Shown piece after piece: positions 40,911 through 53,700 of a stretch of 64,000 bases of DNA. The DNA is taken from the NCBI GenBank assembly GCA_030062745.1, contig CP099843.1:19510997-19574996 (forward strand), read 5' to 3'. Under the pieces are notes generated by a model. It was not told the DNA's origin and searched no databases. It saw only the letters and a program-made list of their open reading frames with translations. The stretch is from Capitulum mitella. Its lineage: Eukaryota; Arthropoda; Thecostraca; Pollicipedomorpha; Pollicipedidae. The position numbers and the translations under genes are program-made. The number at the start of each line of letters is the position of its first letter. The first letter of the stretch is position 1.

Positions 40911-43899
40911 ATGTATCGATTTAGGTATCTATCGACTCAACATGTGATGGATCTCGTGACGCTTGTGACGTAAAGTGCTACTGCTGTGAGTGGGCAGTGT
41001 TTGACGCCAAAAATATACTTGGTGAAAGTGGAAGCTCTGTGTGTGTGACGAATAGACGAAGAATTGGCAAGAAGAACCTGTGAAAAGAGAAGTACTGAAA
41101 AAGAGAAAAATTTGGCACAAACAAGGTCGCCGATAGTCAGACTAATACGCCAAGCAGAAAACACTGCTACACAAGGCCCACTGCTGGCGCTGGATCTGGC
41201 CAAATGGGGATTTTGATGCAGGCCAATCATGCTACTTTTGTCCGCACACGTCGTCATGGGGCGGGGTTTGGGTACATTTTTTTCTAAATTTGAATTTGAT
41301 TGGATGACTGAAAACTGAATTGAAAAATAAAGTCGAGCCTTTTAAAATCCAAACCAATGGTGATCGTGGACTTAAAGTGGCACCATTGGCTTATTCCTTG
41401 GCCCTTCAAAAACCACCCTTTTGGGCCTAACGTACGCATTATACCTTCCGTCAGGTCAGGTCAAATGAAGGTATTCTAAAAAAAGACCGGCGACTGTCAC
41501 TTTTTTCTCGGTCGGTGGCTTTGCGTATCTTAGAAACTAGAATGCAGTTCAAATATTCCTCTAATAGACATGTCATGCGATTCCAAGTGAAAGGCACCCT
41601 AAAGTCATCCAATGTCAGTTTATGGTTCTCGCTGTTTATGCACCCGCCGACGCATGATGGGACGGTGCCCACCGGATTTAAGCCTTGATATCTCAAGAAA
41701 TTATTGGCAGATTTAAAAAATGAAACGTCTTAAGGGCTGTTCGTCATTTTTGGCAAGCTCCTGGGGGTTTCAAAAAGGGTAGGTTAAATCATCAAAAAAT
41801 ATTCGAGAAGAATTAACTGGGAGTCAGACTGACCCAATCGCCACGGCATCGGTTGAATCTGGTATCGAATCGGCAATTGAGTAACTGACGGAACGGTAGC
41901 AAATCGTCAAGGAAATTAATATTTTGATATGAACCAATGTGAACCGACCTTATGTCACTTCTCCTATCAAGACCCAAAAGGTGGTTCGTACTGGCTGCAT
42001 TGTCTTCATCGCGGTTGGAATGTCAAGAACCCCGGTAAGATAAAACCAAATCATTGATCTGACTTAATCTTTGAAAGGTTGCAGTAGGTCATGAAGCAAT
42101 GAAGAGCATATTTCGCCATATTGGGTTCAGCTTTATATTCTTGTTGAACAGGCAGTGCCATTAGTTTGTTCAAAGAAACGAGGGAAAGCAAAATCACAGG
42201 ACATCCATCTGAAAATAATACGTCCCTTGAACTAACATGACATAAGAATGGAATACAGCCAAAAATGAGAAATCTTCAAAAAGCAAGCAAACATTCAAAC
42301 GAGTTTTAAGAAATCGGCATTTCAGAATGCACACGAACCCTTTGTTTGTACGACTGCGTTTGACCTCTTGCTCCACTCATTCCTTCACTATATCATAATG
42401 ACTAAATATGCAAAAGATAAATGATAAGTGCGTATAAAATAAGCCTTCGCTGGACGCAAGGATTTTCACCTGAACGCCCGGAGGAGGAACGAGAATATGA
42501 TCAATGCCCATTTAGACCCTAACTCAGATACAGCGACAAAACGAAAACTCGTATCACAACTTTTTTCGCTTGAATATCTCATTTGACATCTTTAAGTCAC
42601 CTGATGACCTCTCAAGTCACACCGAAAGGGAATAGCACACCATCGCATCGCTTAACGTCTCCGTTGTCATCGTAGAAGTTGTATCGCAAAACTACCTGCA
42701 AACCTTGTTTGTGTCGTGATTTGATTTCAGAATTCATCAGTCGTTAGTCAGTGTCTTTTTTCCTTTTGGGGTCAATGTCACGTTAATCGGAAGTTTAATA
42801 TCATTGTCGTATTTTATGATAACCGCGACACGACTTTTTGGCGTAACTTTTTTTGTTAATAATTCACGTTACCACAATCGTTACATTCGTATTTTCGGGG
42901 TTTCCAACTTACAGTTTCCGATTATCCATATATTTCGATGCCTTTGGCGGCTTCCTCGTCGCTAAAGTATAGTGTAAAACGGTCACGGACCAAAGACATT
43001 ATAAAAAAGCGTTGGCACGTGAAACAACGAAATCCAGATCTCCATTATCATCCAAAATGCATCATGCAACTGAGAAGCCATGTTCCACACCGCATGCGTT
43101 CACCTTCTGCTGTCCATAGAAAAATCTCGTCATGGTCAACAGAAGCAATCAGTCAACAAAGCAAGGGCAGTTCAGTGGCCTCAAAGGTCAGTGAACAGTC
43201 ATGGAGTCATTGTCTGTTTGATTTAACTTTTTACTTCTTTTACCTCCAAAATGGTTCTTTGTGATGCAATGCATAGATTGAAAAAAATCGCTGACGGATA
43301 TGTCCTCTCAGTTCGTTTTTCCCAAAAAAGTGTGGAAAATCAAAAACTCATTATATACTGTTACATATGTGCGAACCATACACCTCCCTGCCACATTCGT
43401 GTATTAGCCTTCGCCCTGCTGCGGGTCTTTCTAGGACCCTCTGTCTTTTTTCGTTAATACCTTCCTAGAAGCGGCAGATACAGCGATGATTTTTGCTATA
43501 GCTGAGTGTTAAACAATTGTACACATTGAGTAAAACTTCCAATTTTTTTGTGCAATAGGCCGTGATCTGTGACTATTTTGTTCAGGCCATGCCGTTCGTG
43601 TTTTTAACCAACTCGAATAATTCACCTTATTCGTTTGAAATTATTGTTTGCAGTGTTTTCTTACACGTTCCTTTTAAAAATGCTGGTGTTAATGACTTGA
43701 TTTTAGTGTGCAGGAAGGGTCGGGTCATCAGAGATCAAACTAGGTCAAACGTGCATATCAAACATTAATTAAGGAAACGCAATTGTAGTTTTGTTTGCGA
43801 AATAAGTGATACCTACACTTGCAGGCATGCTTTATTACGACTCACCACGTCAGTATTATTTTGATGAACATCGTATGACGTAATTTAAAGCCAATTTGT

Positions 43900-44560
43900 A
43901 GGTTTAGGTCACGCTGCGCCAGAGAAATTTAAAAATTCGAAAATACAAAATATGATTGCGCCCATAGAGATGACCTTGAGAAACCATCGCAGCCACCATA
44001 ATACATGCTAAGATAGGCAATGTACCCCATACCTGGTCACCAAATTTTGTGGCTCTAACTCCAATGGTTTCCATTGAAGAGAAATTTCCGATAAACGACA
44101 TGAGTGACCCTGGTGGTGACCTTGGGAATTAAGGCGGTCGCGAATCCAAATAGTCTACCCCTCCCAGCCCGAGGAGAATCGGTGTACCAAGTTCGGCACG
44201 CATGTCGTCGCTCGTTGACCTGTGCCCCGACAAAAGTGTTATGGGACTGACATGTCTCCCATTGCAAATTTCAGCTATGACGACATTTTCGTGACCTGGG
44301 AGGTCACCCATTGACCTAGGCCAAAGCAGCCATGCATTGTCCAATGGCTAGGACAACAGCCACACGTTGATGCTTACGAAATTGATTTATTTTAAAAAAT
44401 TTGGAAACTATATTGCTAAGAGAACTTCGGCATATTTCACATGGCCGCTACGAGGCCATTTCCGTGGCCTGAGAGGTCACATTTTGACCTGAAACCAAAT
44501 AACTGGATATCGCTGAGTTGCTTGTGTGGCGAGCGACACACTGGCTTTTACTGCGTTGCT
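43900..44560. repeat. stretch rich in GGTCA / TGACC half-sites
   Basis: Several AGGTCA-like hexamers occur in both orientations, for example GACCTGGGAGGTCACCCATTGACC (written here only as spaced pieces: GACCTGG, GAGGTCACC, ATTGACCT) and GAGGTCAC followed by TTTGACCTG. It looks like a degraded dispersed repeat of the kind common in marine invertebrates. No coding sequence is seen. Confidence 0.35.
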
Positions 44561-46339
44561 CTTTCTTTTTTGGTTCAAAAGTTAGTAAGGGCAAGGGGGT
44601 CGTTTTAGGACCCGGGCCGGGCGAGGGTGTAAAAATGGCTCCAGCGGATGAGGGCTAATATTGACAAACATACAACAAATCCAATTCGACTGCGACCAAA
44701 TCACTTCGATACATCTACGAAACTGCTGAGTTTTGCCGTTTGCGTATATGATGTCAACTGTCAATTGTTAAATGATAAATTTCTTCCGTATATGGATGTC
44801 TTCATCAGTATATGACGGCCAGCTACCTGTGTTCTTGGGGCCAGCTGCCTGTGTTCTTGGGGTCAGCTAACTGAGCAACATGCTGAGGGGGATCTCCGCC
44901 ATCTGACGGTCGTTTTACTGTTTTTGTCCCGCTGTGGTCCAAAAAACGTCCTTGTAGTTCAGCCTATTTTGCCGCTCTGACATCAAATTGCTTAGGTTTT
45001 TCATAGGTGGATTCAGGAACCAGAAAAAGACGGGTCTGTAACTAGGAAACTTACTCTCAGGAATATCATGACAAAAATGACTTTTTACCAGGCTCCAGCT
45101 ATCCGCATTTGTCCATCCCTGGGGCCGTTTCATTTTTACTGAAATATATGGCACTACATCGTAATATATGAAAAACTATCAAAAGCAGTCACATAGATCC
45201 AAGTGCCTGTTAGGCCCACTGAACATACTCTTGGACGAAATATGCGCCACAAAACCGAGGCTTGAAGACGCTCCTGACAGTATATATACGTCTATTACGT
45301 GTATATACTGACACTATATATAAACGTATATTTATATACGTGTATTAGATGCTTAAATTGGGCATTATTATTATGTTATCAATTGCCATTATTAAATCAA
45401 ATTAAACTTCGTTATGAAAAATATAATGATTTTAAAAATAGGCATATTTATGTCTATATCATAAGTTAGCTTTGTTCTGTACATGTCGTGAGTCATAAAT
45501 TCATGGTAAGAAAATAATGTCCTTTTTACATGCCCATGAATCCGCCAATGACCAACATTTTTCAGGCTTTTCAGTGTGAATGTTACAAATATTTTGATCA
45601 TTTTAATCTTTGTCACATTATAAAGACAATCAAAATAAGACATGACCAGGTAGAAGTACGTGGTCTCCAGAAAGCACGATATTCCTCAGATATGCTTCTC
45701 AAAACTTACCCTGGAATGGACAATGAAGGAGGAAAATTTTTGAAATTTTGTCGCAACATGTGAAAAAGATTTTCGGAATAGTCGGGAGTTTCGCGAAGCA
45801 GCTACCACAACCCCAGGAGTGGTGAGCGGGAAAGAGTCTGCCCGGAAAAAACCCGGAAAAGCCAAGGAGAGAAATCTGTTCCCCCTCCGAAGAGAAAACG
45901 GCTTAAAAGTTTTTTTCAAGGTGATGAGTATTTGTTTTATTACGGTCCTTTTCATGTTCCAAAAGCTAAACTAAATCCAGGATCTCGCTGTGCGTTAACG
46001 ATGTTTACGCTTCCTACCATTGAAAGCAGCCACAGGGGTGGTCACATTTACTCTTCTAAAAATACATGGGTCGTTTGTGTAGCTCTTTGGTCGTGGAAAC
46101 AAGCAGACAGATGAGACATGCGGAAACGGGCATATTCGTCCACATGGCACGCCCAGTTACCTGTTACCGCTATCGAGTGGGGCAAAGCCAGCATCCCACT
46201 GCCAGCCATCTCGCCTACAATGAAGACAGAAGCTATCCAGTAAGAGATGCCGTCTTTCGGCGTTTCGACAGGGCTCGGGGCTGTTTCCTCCGAGGCACCT
46301 GATTTTGCTTGTGCCGCGAACAGCGTGTCGCAGGTTATT

Positions 46340-46990
46340 CGAATCCCAAATCAGACGGCAGGAGTCCATCTGAGAGTGGTACAGGAGATGCAGGTGCCAT
46401 TATCGAGTCCCAAATCAGACGACAGGAGCCCATCTGAGAGAGATACAGGAGGTGCGCGAATCGTTCTTGGGTCCCAGGTTACACGACAGGAGTCCAGGTT
46501 AAGGTAGTGCGGAAAGTGCAGGTGCCGTTACGGTGTCCCGGGCTAGACGTCAGCAAAGCGTGGTGATGGAAGTGTAGGCAGTGCAGTGCAGTGTAGAGGT
46601 GCGGTAATCCTGAGTTCCAGCTTAGACAAAAAGAGTCCATCTGTGAGTGATGCAGGAAGTGGAAGTGTCTTTTCTACCTCTCCGGTAACACGGCAAGAGT
46701 CCATGAGGGGGTGGTACAGAAGATGGAAGTGTTTCTAATTCCCACGTTAGACAGTAAGAGTCCCCGACAAGGTGGTACAGGAAACGGAAGTGTTTGTTCT
46801 AATTCCCAGGTTAGACAGCAGGAGTTCTGGAGGAGGTGCAGGAGACGCAGGAGACGCAGGAGGTGCAGGAGACGCAGGAGGTGCAGGTGTCAGTGCTGAC
46901 TGTTGGAGGGCGGGAGCCCAGTGAGGATGGTGCTGAAGGTGGGGGTGTCTCTCCATGGTCTCATGTTAAACAGTAGGAGTCCATTTCAAT
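46340..46990. repeat. degenerate ~65-bp tandem array containing the transporter exon-1 splice acceptor
   Basis: Eight or nine degraded units are built on GTTAGACAGCAGGAGTCCAT, then GTGGTACAGGAGGTGCAGG (plus-strand sense). Read on the minus strand each unit ends CCACTCTCAG followed by GGACTCCTG, which is the splice acceptor and first codons of transporter exon 1. The intact gene at 57440-57600 has one clear unit and one partial unit. Unit starts are near 46340, 46408, 46470, 46610, 46680, 46745, 46803 and 46955. Confidence 0.7.
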
Positions 46991-49275
46991 GCAGTACAGG
47001 AGGTGAAAATATCAGCTGTGCCCAGCGCTAGCACTGAATGGGTAAAGGGTGAGGGTGTCAGCGCCACTGACACTCATGAAGGTTACGCTCATGAAGCACC
47101 CCTACTCTGGTGTTCCGACTGATTCTTTCCACCCTTCTCAATAGTTTCTGGCATTTTACCTGCTTGGCGGTAGTGGACAATTTGCATAGACTTACAGATG
47201 AATTTTTGTATCGCCTACCATGAAAAACGAGACATTCGACCATAAATAATAAAGGAGCACATGAGGTTATCCAGATCCAAAAAAAGTAGCTATGTTAGAA
47301 GACATGGGCAAGAAAAATGGCCGGCGTACCAAACCAGATCAAAACAATCTATAAATGGGATGAAAATGACTTATAGTAGGGAAGTTACATTATCCAGCAT
47401 CGTTTAAACGATTTGGAAAGCACGTACACAATTTTGCCACCGCCGTCCCACCGAGCTGCGCGCAGATTACGTCAAAATCGAGGTCGATCCAATATTTTTT
47501 TACGACAAACATCCGGCCACCATCTTATAAGGCTGCGCAACACGGAGACCTTTGTCTTTTGAAGACCATGGTCACATCCACTGTCGCATGAACTTACACC
47601 CATTTCGCAGTAACTCGTCCGAAAATGATCGCATCTTCGGTAGCTGACTGTTGTCTGAGTCACGGAAGTGTGAAATAGGTCTTATCAGTTCATAACTAAT
47701 CGACGGATGTGGGCATCGTAGGGACACACCTATATTTATTGATTTATTTTTGGCAGTAGGTTTCAAATCCAGATACACGTTACTGGATTTTTAGTAAGCC
47801 AGTTTTGATTTGTTTGTCCAATTGGCCCCAAATATCACAAGAAGGTTTTCATGCACAGCTTTCCAACAGAGGCACAATGATTATTTGAATATTTTGTCGT
47901 GTCTGTTCTTAAAACCCATAACAGTTATCGAGCTGCGGTACCACAAACATGACAATGAAAAAGAAATCGCACCAGTCATTCAAGTGCCCTTGACATCCAG
48001 TAATTTATTGCCTCTTTTTAACGTGAAAGTATTTTTAAGGTGGGTTTTGCTAAAAGTCTAAATGTATTTTCTTGGCCAACTGAACAGTAAAAGACTGGGT
48101 CCCTAACATGAGGGAACAGGAGAGAGAAGGTAAAATAATTGAGATGAGAGAGAGTCAATGCAGTAAGATTTCAATAGCTGGTGATCCTATGTGCACAATG
48201 CATAGATAAGCATCAAAATTAGGCTCGTGAATACCCAATTCATTCCTCAGATTTACATCGGTCCTGTCAAAGGCTGATTGCGAAACGGCCTTCACGCTGG
48301 CCAAACATCCGGGACTTTTACAGAATGTGTAATTTCTAGGCTATTTTCATGCCCAACCAACTGCAACTTTGAAGTCAGACACTGCCATCGAAATCGATTC
48401 CATTACTGATTCCGTAGACAACCGTGTGATTCAGCTCCTGACTATGATTCCGGCACTCATCACAGGAATCGACTCCGATTCTGACCGATGGGAACAGAAT
48501 CGATTCCGGAGTCGAACTGATTCCGATGTAGTCGAGCAAAGTCTACAGTGCACACATTCAATTACTTTGCGCACTTAAGCAAGAGGGTAGTGCGCGTCTA
48601 CCAAGTAAATATAGTTTATATTGTGTTAAATGTTGTGTAATGTTTATTGCATCAAATAAGCACGAAGATCAGACGTGCAGTGCTAAAAAAATCATCCTCG
48701 GCCAAACCAGTTAAGGGAAATAGCTGCCGTCCTGTTGCCGGTACCGTCCTGTAAATGGAACCTAACAACACATGCAGTTTACTTTGTGTATCTCCACACT
48801 GGAAGCATACGTGCACGCGAAATATGAGGAATGGGCTCAGCAAGTCGCTGAGACATCGCGGGTGTAATCGTCGATTGAATTTCTCGCGTGCATGTCTTCC
48901 TGAAAGTACACAATATAAACTATATCAGATAGTGGCCTTGTTTGACAAGCAGGGACATGTCCCCGCAGGGACATGCGGTTATTTATTTTGATTTTCCCGC
49001 ACCAGTTGTGTCCGAGGCACCGTACGCAAAATCACCGTCTTTTTGAGCATTCACATACGCCTCACATGCGAAGGTATGCGGAGTAATTTCTGTGCGCTGT
49101 TGGATTTATTCGAAACAAAACGGCAACGTAGTTTTTTCAACTAGTTTGGTTACGGTTAGCCCTGCAAATGTGGTCATTGTTTTTTCCGCACCTGCCTATG
49201 TTTCCAATGTCTTTTTTAGTTCGTACATATTCCGTTGGGAAAGGACGCTGAATTTATCAGTTTACTGATGGTTAC

Positions 49276-49319
49276 TGTTATCTATCTATCTATCTGTCTA
49301 CCTTTCTATCTATCTATCG
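49276..49319. repeat. TATC microsatellite
   Basis: Interrupted TATC units run through TTATCTATCTATCTATCTG and onward. Confidence 0.9.
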
Positions 49320-50217
49320 TCTACACATATATATTCTCCTGGCAACAGACGTTCAACTCTGGATCATGAAGTGGGTTAAGGCCAACGTTTCTTTCAATGA
49401 CGCCCGAAAGTCTGGGAGGACATTACTTTCGTGGAGTTTGGGACCTTGCAGTCTTGTTGTCGTAGCGTCACAAGGACTTGCGTGGCAGTGGGAGCATTTA
49501 CGCTTCTCAAGGCTCTTTTTCTTCGGATGCCAGTGCCTGGGTGGAAGTTACGCTTCGCAAAGTTATCGAGAAATGATGGGACACAGAGCCTGATACCGGC
49601 ATTATCAATAACGGAACACGACGAAAACCTTAGCAGGGCCCCCAATTAGTCCCACTGAGCAATATGACAAACCCAGAAGGAAAAGGTCAAACAAAAAACT
49701 GGTTTTACTTTAATGTTTCCTTTTCTTTTATTAGAGCCGGGATTGCAAAAACGACCACTTATTGGTCTTTAACTTCTCATGACTCGTTTTTTGGTACGTA
49801 CAATGTCTAGACCGTCTCTCAAATAGAATACAAAGCAATGTTTTTTTTCTTTGTCATGCTATTTGTAAAACCGACAAAATATTTCATTTCCATGGATTGC
49901 TTGCTACTGACATGCTAATTAGATCAAACTGTTTCGGTTTTACGGAAAACATATCATGCTTTCAATAAAACTGAAGGTGCCGCAAACCTGCGCTGAACGT
50001 CGGCTGCTTTGGTGAGTTTGTTTACCTCCTGTGTCCTGCCTCTTCCTCTGTACTCTTCCACCCACGGCCTGTACACCCGCTTCCAAGTGCTCGGAGTATG
50101 ATTTCACTTCTAGCGTCGTAATTTTCAAAGGATTCAGTTATTTGCAAGCAGTTTCGGATCAATACTGAGGTCTTGGACTAAGGAGCAACCGAATGAAGAT
50201 GAAATGGAAACTTTGTT

Positions 50218-50223
50218 TTTATT
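50218..50223 (-). promoter_or_regulatory. candidate polyadenylation signal of the AAAP transporter
   Basis: AATAAA on the minus strand, about 530 nt after the stop at 50752. It is position-based only. Confidence 0.3.
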
Positions 50224-50751
50224 TCTCTGAGAACCATAACGGTTAAAGGCGTGCAAGTCCATGTGTTGCCTCGCATACTGTTGTGGTCATCGTCGTCATT
50301 TTTTCTGTTTTGTAAATCAGATGCCTTTCTGAAACCTAGTTTCCGAAAAATATTTGAAGGACGAAGAAATGCGCGTTCGTCTTTGTGCATGCGATTTGTC
50401 CCGAAAGATTTTCAAGCCAGTTTATGGCTAGTCGAAAAAAACGCTTGAACTTTTTGCGCCAGGTTTTATCTGCACATCTCATTTTGAAAAATGTCAGTGC
50501 AATGCTCGGTTTGAGGAAATGGCCTTAAGAATAAGAGATTATGAATTTGGCCAGGTATTTATGTCGGTTTCGTTGTGACATTTCGACGCTCGACATGTCG
50601 ACTTCTGAGCTGTTGCGTGGCAGTCTGCTAATGTTTCCTCAGGACGTCATAACGTGAGGTCCAGGTGGAAGGTAACTGGTGGATTAAGCCACACCGCAAG
50701 TCCACCGAGCTAAAAGCGATCATTAAAAAAATCTAGCTGTCGCCGTCTTCC

Positions 50752-53700
50752 TCAGGTGGCAATCAGACACGACGCGCTCATCTGGCCTCGGACCATTTCT
50801 GAGACCGCCATCGCCGTTGAGGTGACTCCCACCACCGCTCCCAGGATGACGACCACTGCGAGCAGGGCTTTCTCCCAGACTGGCAACGGCCTGAAAAAGG
50901 CCCCGCTCAGGTTATTGCCGCAGCCTGAACCTGACCTTAACAAAACTTAACCAACCATCGGTAACTTAGCCACTGGTAGCCCTTGGTAACCACTTGTGAA
51001 AACCTAACCACCGGCTTCGTTTGACATAATGACATATATGAACTGAAATGCGAAACGGGACACGGCCTAAACTCGGTGAAACATCGAAAGTTCAACGGCT
51101 GAGGGCAGGTTAGGACTAGGGTCTATCCCATTCAGGACCCGGCTGTCGTGCGCTCCCTCACGTGGGCTGCCAGCGCCCATCGGGGTCCGTCTGCGTCGTC
51201 AGCTTGTAAAAGAACATGGTCGGCAGGATGAAGGAGGTCATCGCTATCGACGTGGAGCCGAGGATGTCCAGCACGGCGAAAAAGTCCGGCATCACCTCGC
51301 CGATCAACCCCATCGAGCCCATGACGAACGTGCGAAACAGAACGCGCTTCACGCTGAATCCTGAAAAAGGCCGCAGGGAAGTGGTTCTGTCAATTCTTCT
51401 CAGGCACAGCACGGCAGCCGGCAGCCATGGTGAGCGCCGCAATGGAGAAATCTCTTCGCTGTAACCTGTTGCACCAGCTTCGATGAAAAAAGACCGTACC
51501 GTACGCAGATGCTTTACACAGAACCATCGTTCCTGCGGGAGACGGAACAATTGCGGAACCATCTCATAACATAGAAAGTTTCACCGGAGGTACGACAGGA
51601 GACTCATCATGAAAACCATCGGCATTTACACCTTTCATTGTTCATTTAGACAAGCTAAACTTAGGAACCGGAACCGGAAATGAAAAATTAAATGGGAAAA
51701 TTGAAAAAATGAAAAAAATTGAAAAATTACGAATGGGAGAGGTCCGGACCTATGTAACCTACCTGTGCTGTGAATACATTTGCTCAACTGATGATTGAAA
51801 CTCTGCATTGTCACGAGTCTCACTCCCTGATTTAACAGTCTCATCTGAAGTTCCATAAGCAGTCCGACTTACTTCGACCTATGCGACACAGCGACTCCAT
51901 CTGCTGGAAGACTGGGTTGAGGGCGACGAAAAAAGCCGTCACCAGGTGTATCACGAACAGCACTTCGCACACGGACGGTAAGAAGCTGGGCGTCCTCTTC
52001 TTCAGCGTTTCCAGGATGTTGGCGGCCACGTTGTTACCCACCGCAGCGTACCCCAGAACGGCCATCGGAAGATACAGCAGGATCAAGGCTGCCGATTACA
52101 GGACATCTAGCCAACCACTCCGGATCTCAATGCGGTTGTCACACATGGTCTCTGTCGCAGTCCCGTGTTACGGTGTTTTCCAGCTGACAGACACCACAAA
52201 TCGCGTAACAGTGAGCCAAGGACCTTAGAAAGATGGGATGGATAGATCTGGATGAAAAAGACGCAATGTTTTATGCTCATCATTTGATTCTGGTTGGTCT
52301 CGACTGAAGCGACGCAGGCTATCGGCACCCTTGGACTGTACATTTATCACGTAGGAAAACTCTCCACAATGTTTTGCAGATGGCCGTCTGGCAGAACGTA
52401 TTCCACACGTCCTGCGGCTCGCCGCGCGGCTTGGGCCTCAAGCCATTCCTACTTACGGCCGTCCGTCACCGGCGATGGATCGCGCGATCCACGCGCGGCC
52501 GGCTGCTCGTGAACCCTTGGCCTGTCACACGGATCGTTGTCTGCAGGGTTCGTCCTACCTGAAGATCGATGTATTCTCGGACTCCTGCGCGCCAGACTGC
52601 CGCCGCACGTCACTAATGTCTTGGATCACCTGGTCCAGAGTCCTCGTCTCCGTCGGGATTTTTCCAACTGTCAAGTTGCCTAGCGCTTCGCCAAATCTCG
52701 ACTGTCGCCTGGACGTCTTCATGTTCCCGGAACCTGGTGATGCTCCCGTTCGTCACGCAGCGTCTGATCTCCGTTCACCACGTCTCTCGGGGTCTCTCGA
52801 GCAGCCTGAGGCGCCACGGCTCACCGTATCACTGAGGCCGACCTAACGTGCCACCATATCACTGGGGCCCATCTACCGTCTCACCGTATCACTGAGGCCG
52901 ATCTACCGTCCCACCATATCACGGACCGATCTACCGTCTCACCGTATCACTAAGGCCGATCTACCGCACGTTTGGCGTCTCCGCTCACTTGTGTAGGCGA
53001 TGACCACGGAGCGTGTGAACTGCTGCCGGTCCTTCATGTCGTTCTGAATGGTGGGTAAGGCAACCGCCCCGCCGTAAGCGTACAGGATCGGTCCAACGCC
53101 AAGGAAGAACGGCAGGAAGCCAGGGTTGGGATGCTCGGCAGTCTTGTTCAGGGCGTCGAAATAGACGGACAGCTGGATCATGGAGAACAGCCAGGCCACC
53201 GTGGTCGTCACCAGCGCAAGAATGCCAACCCAGCTGTCGCGCAAGAACGACGGTCGGTCAGCGTGACTAGAATGTCTCAGATCTGATCGAAAGCAGCAAC
53301 GTTTAAAGGGACGGAGGTGGAAGCAGGCCAAGAACGAAGTTATACCAGGAACTCCTGCACCAGTCCTGTGCATCATATGTCTTAGTGCCCTCATGAATTT
53401 GGCAAAACATATGATCTGCTCTAAATCGAACTGGAAAATTGATTCCCCGGTTTCCGTATCAAGACGCATAAGAATGATATGTTTAGTGTGTCGGGTTGCC
53501 TGGATAAGAAAGCGCAAGCAAACCACCGACGTTTATCGAGCACATCAGAAGCACCATCTTACGATAAAAATCTCACACTAAGTCGGAAGGGGTCCCCAGC
53601 CAGGAAACCGGAGTTAGTGCGAAGACGATGACCAGTATCCAGTAGCAGTAGGACAGGTGTATGTAGTCGGCCAGCAGGGTCTCCATCATCTGGGCCACGA

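Larger units (their letters stand above)
37377..46369 (-). pseudogene. decayed partial duplicate of the AAAP amino-acid transporter gene
   Basis: Four exons match the first four recognised exons of the intact gene at 50.7-57.6 kb: 46369-46161, 39643-39475, 39022-38823 and 37621-37377. Exons 2 and 4 keep exactly the lengths of their counterparts (169 and 245 nt). Exon 3 is 200 nt instead of 186 because of a 14-bp insertion (CAGATGATGGATAC, a near copy of the adjacent CAGATGATGGAG), which breaks the frame. At the end of exon 2 the donor GT is now AT (39474-39473) and a TAA follows at once. The frame leading into exon 1 meets a TGA absent from the intact gene. The last three exons are missing. 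Intron sequence next to exon 4 (about 37030-37380) still matches 52500-52990, so this arose by DNA-level duplication rather than retroposition. A short truncated product cannot be excluded. Confidence 0.85.
46991..50751. other. intergenic interval, no gene recognised
   Basis: It lies between the pseudogene's first exon and the 3' end of the intact transporter gene. I see a TATC microsatellite at 49276-49319 and no conserved coding sequence. The lower part (50.2-50.75 kb) is probably the transporter's 3' UTR. Confidence 0.5.
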
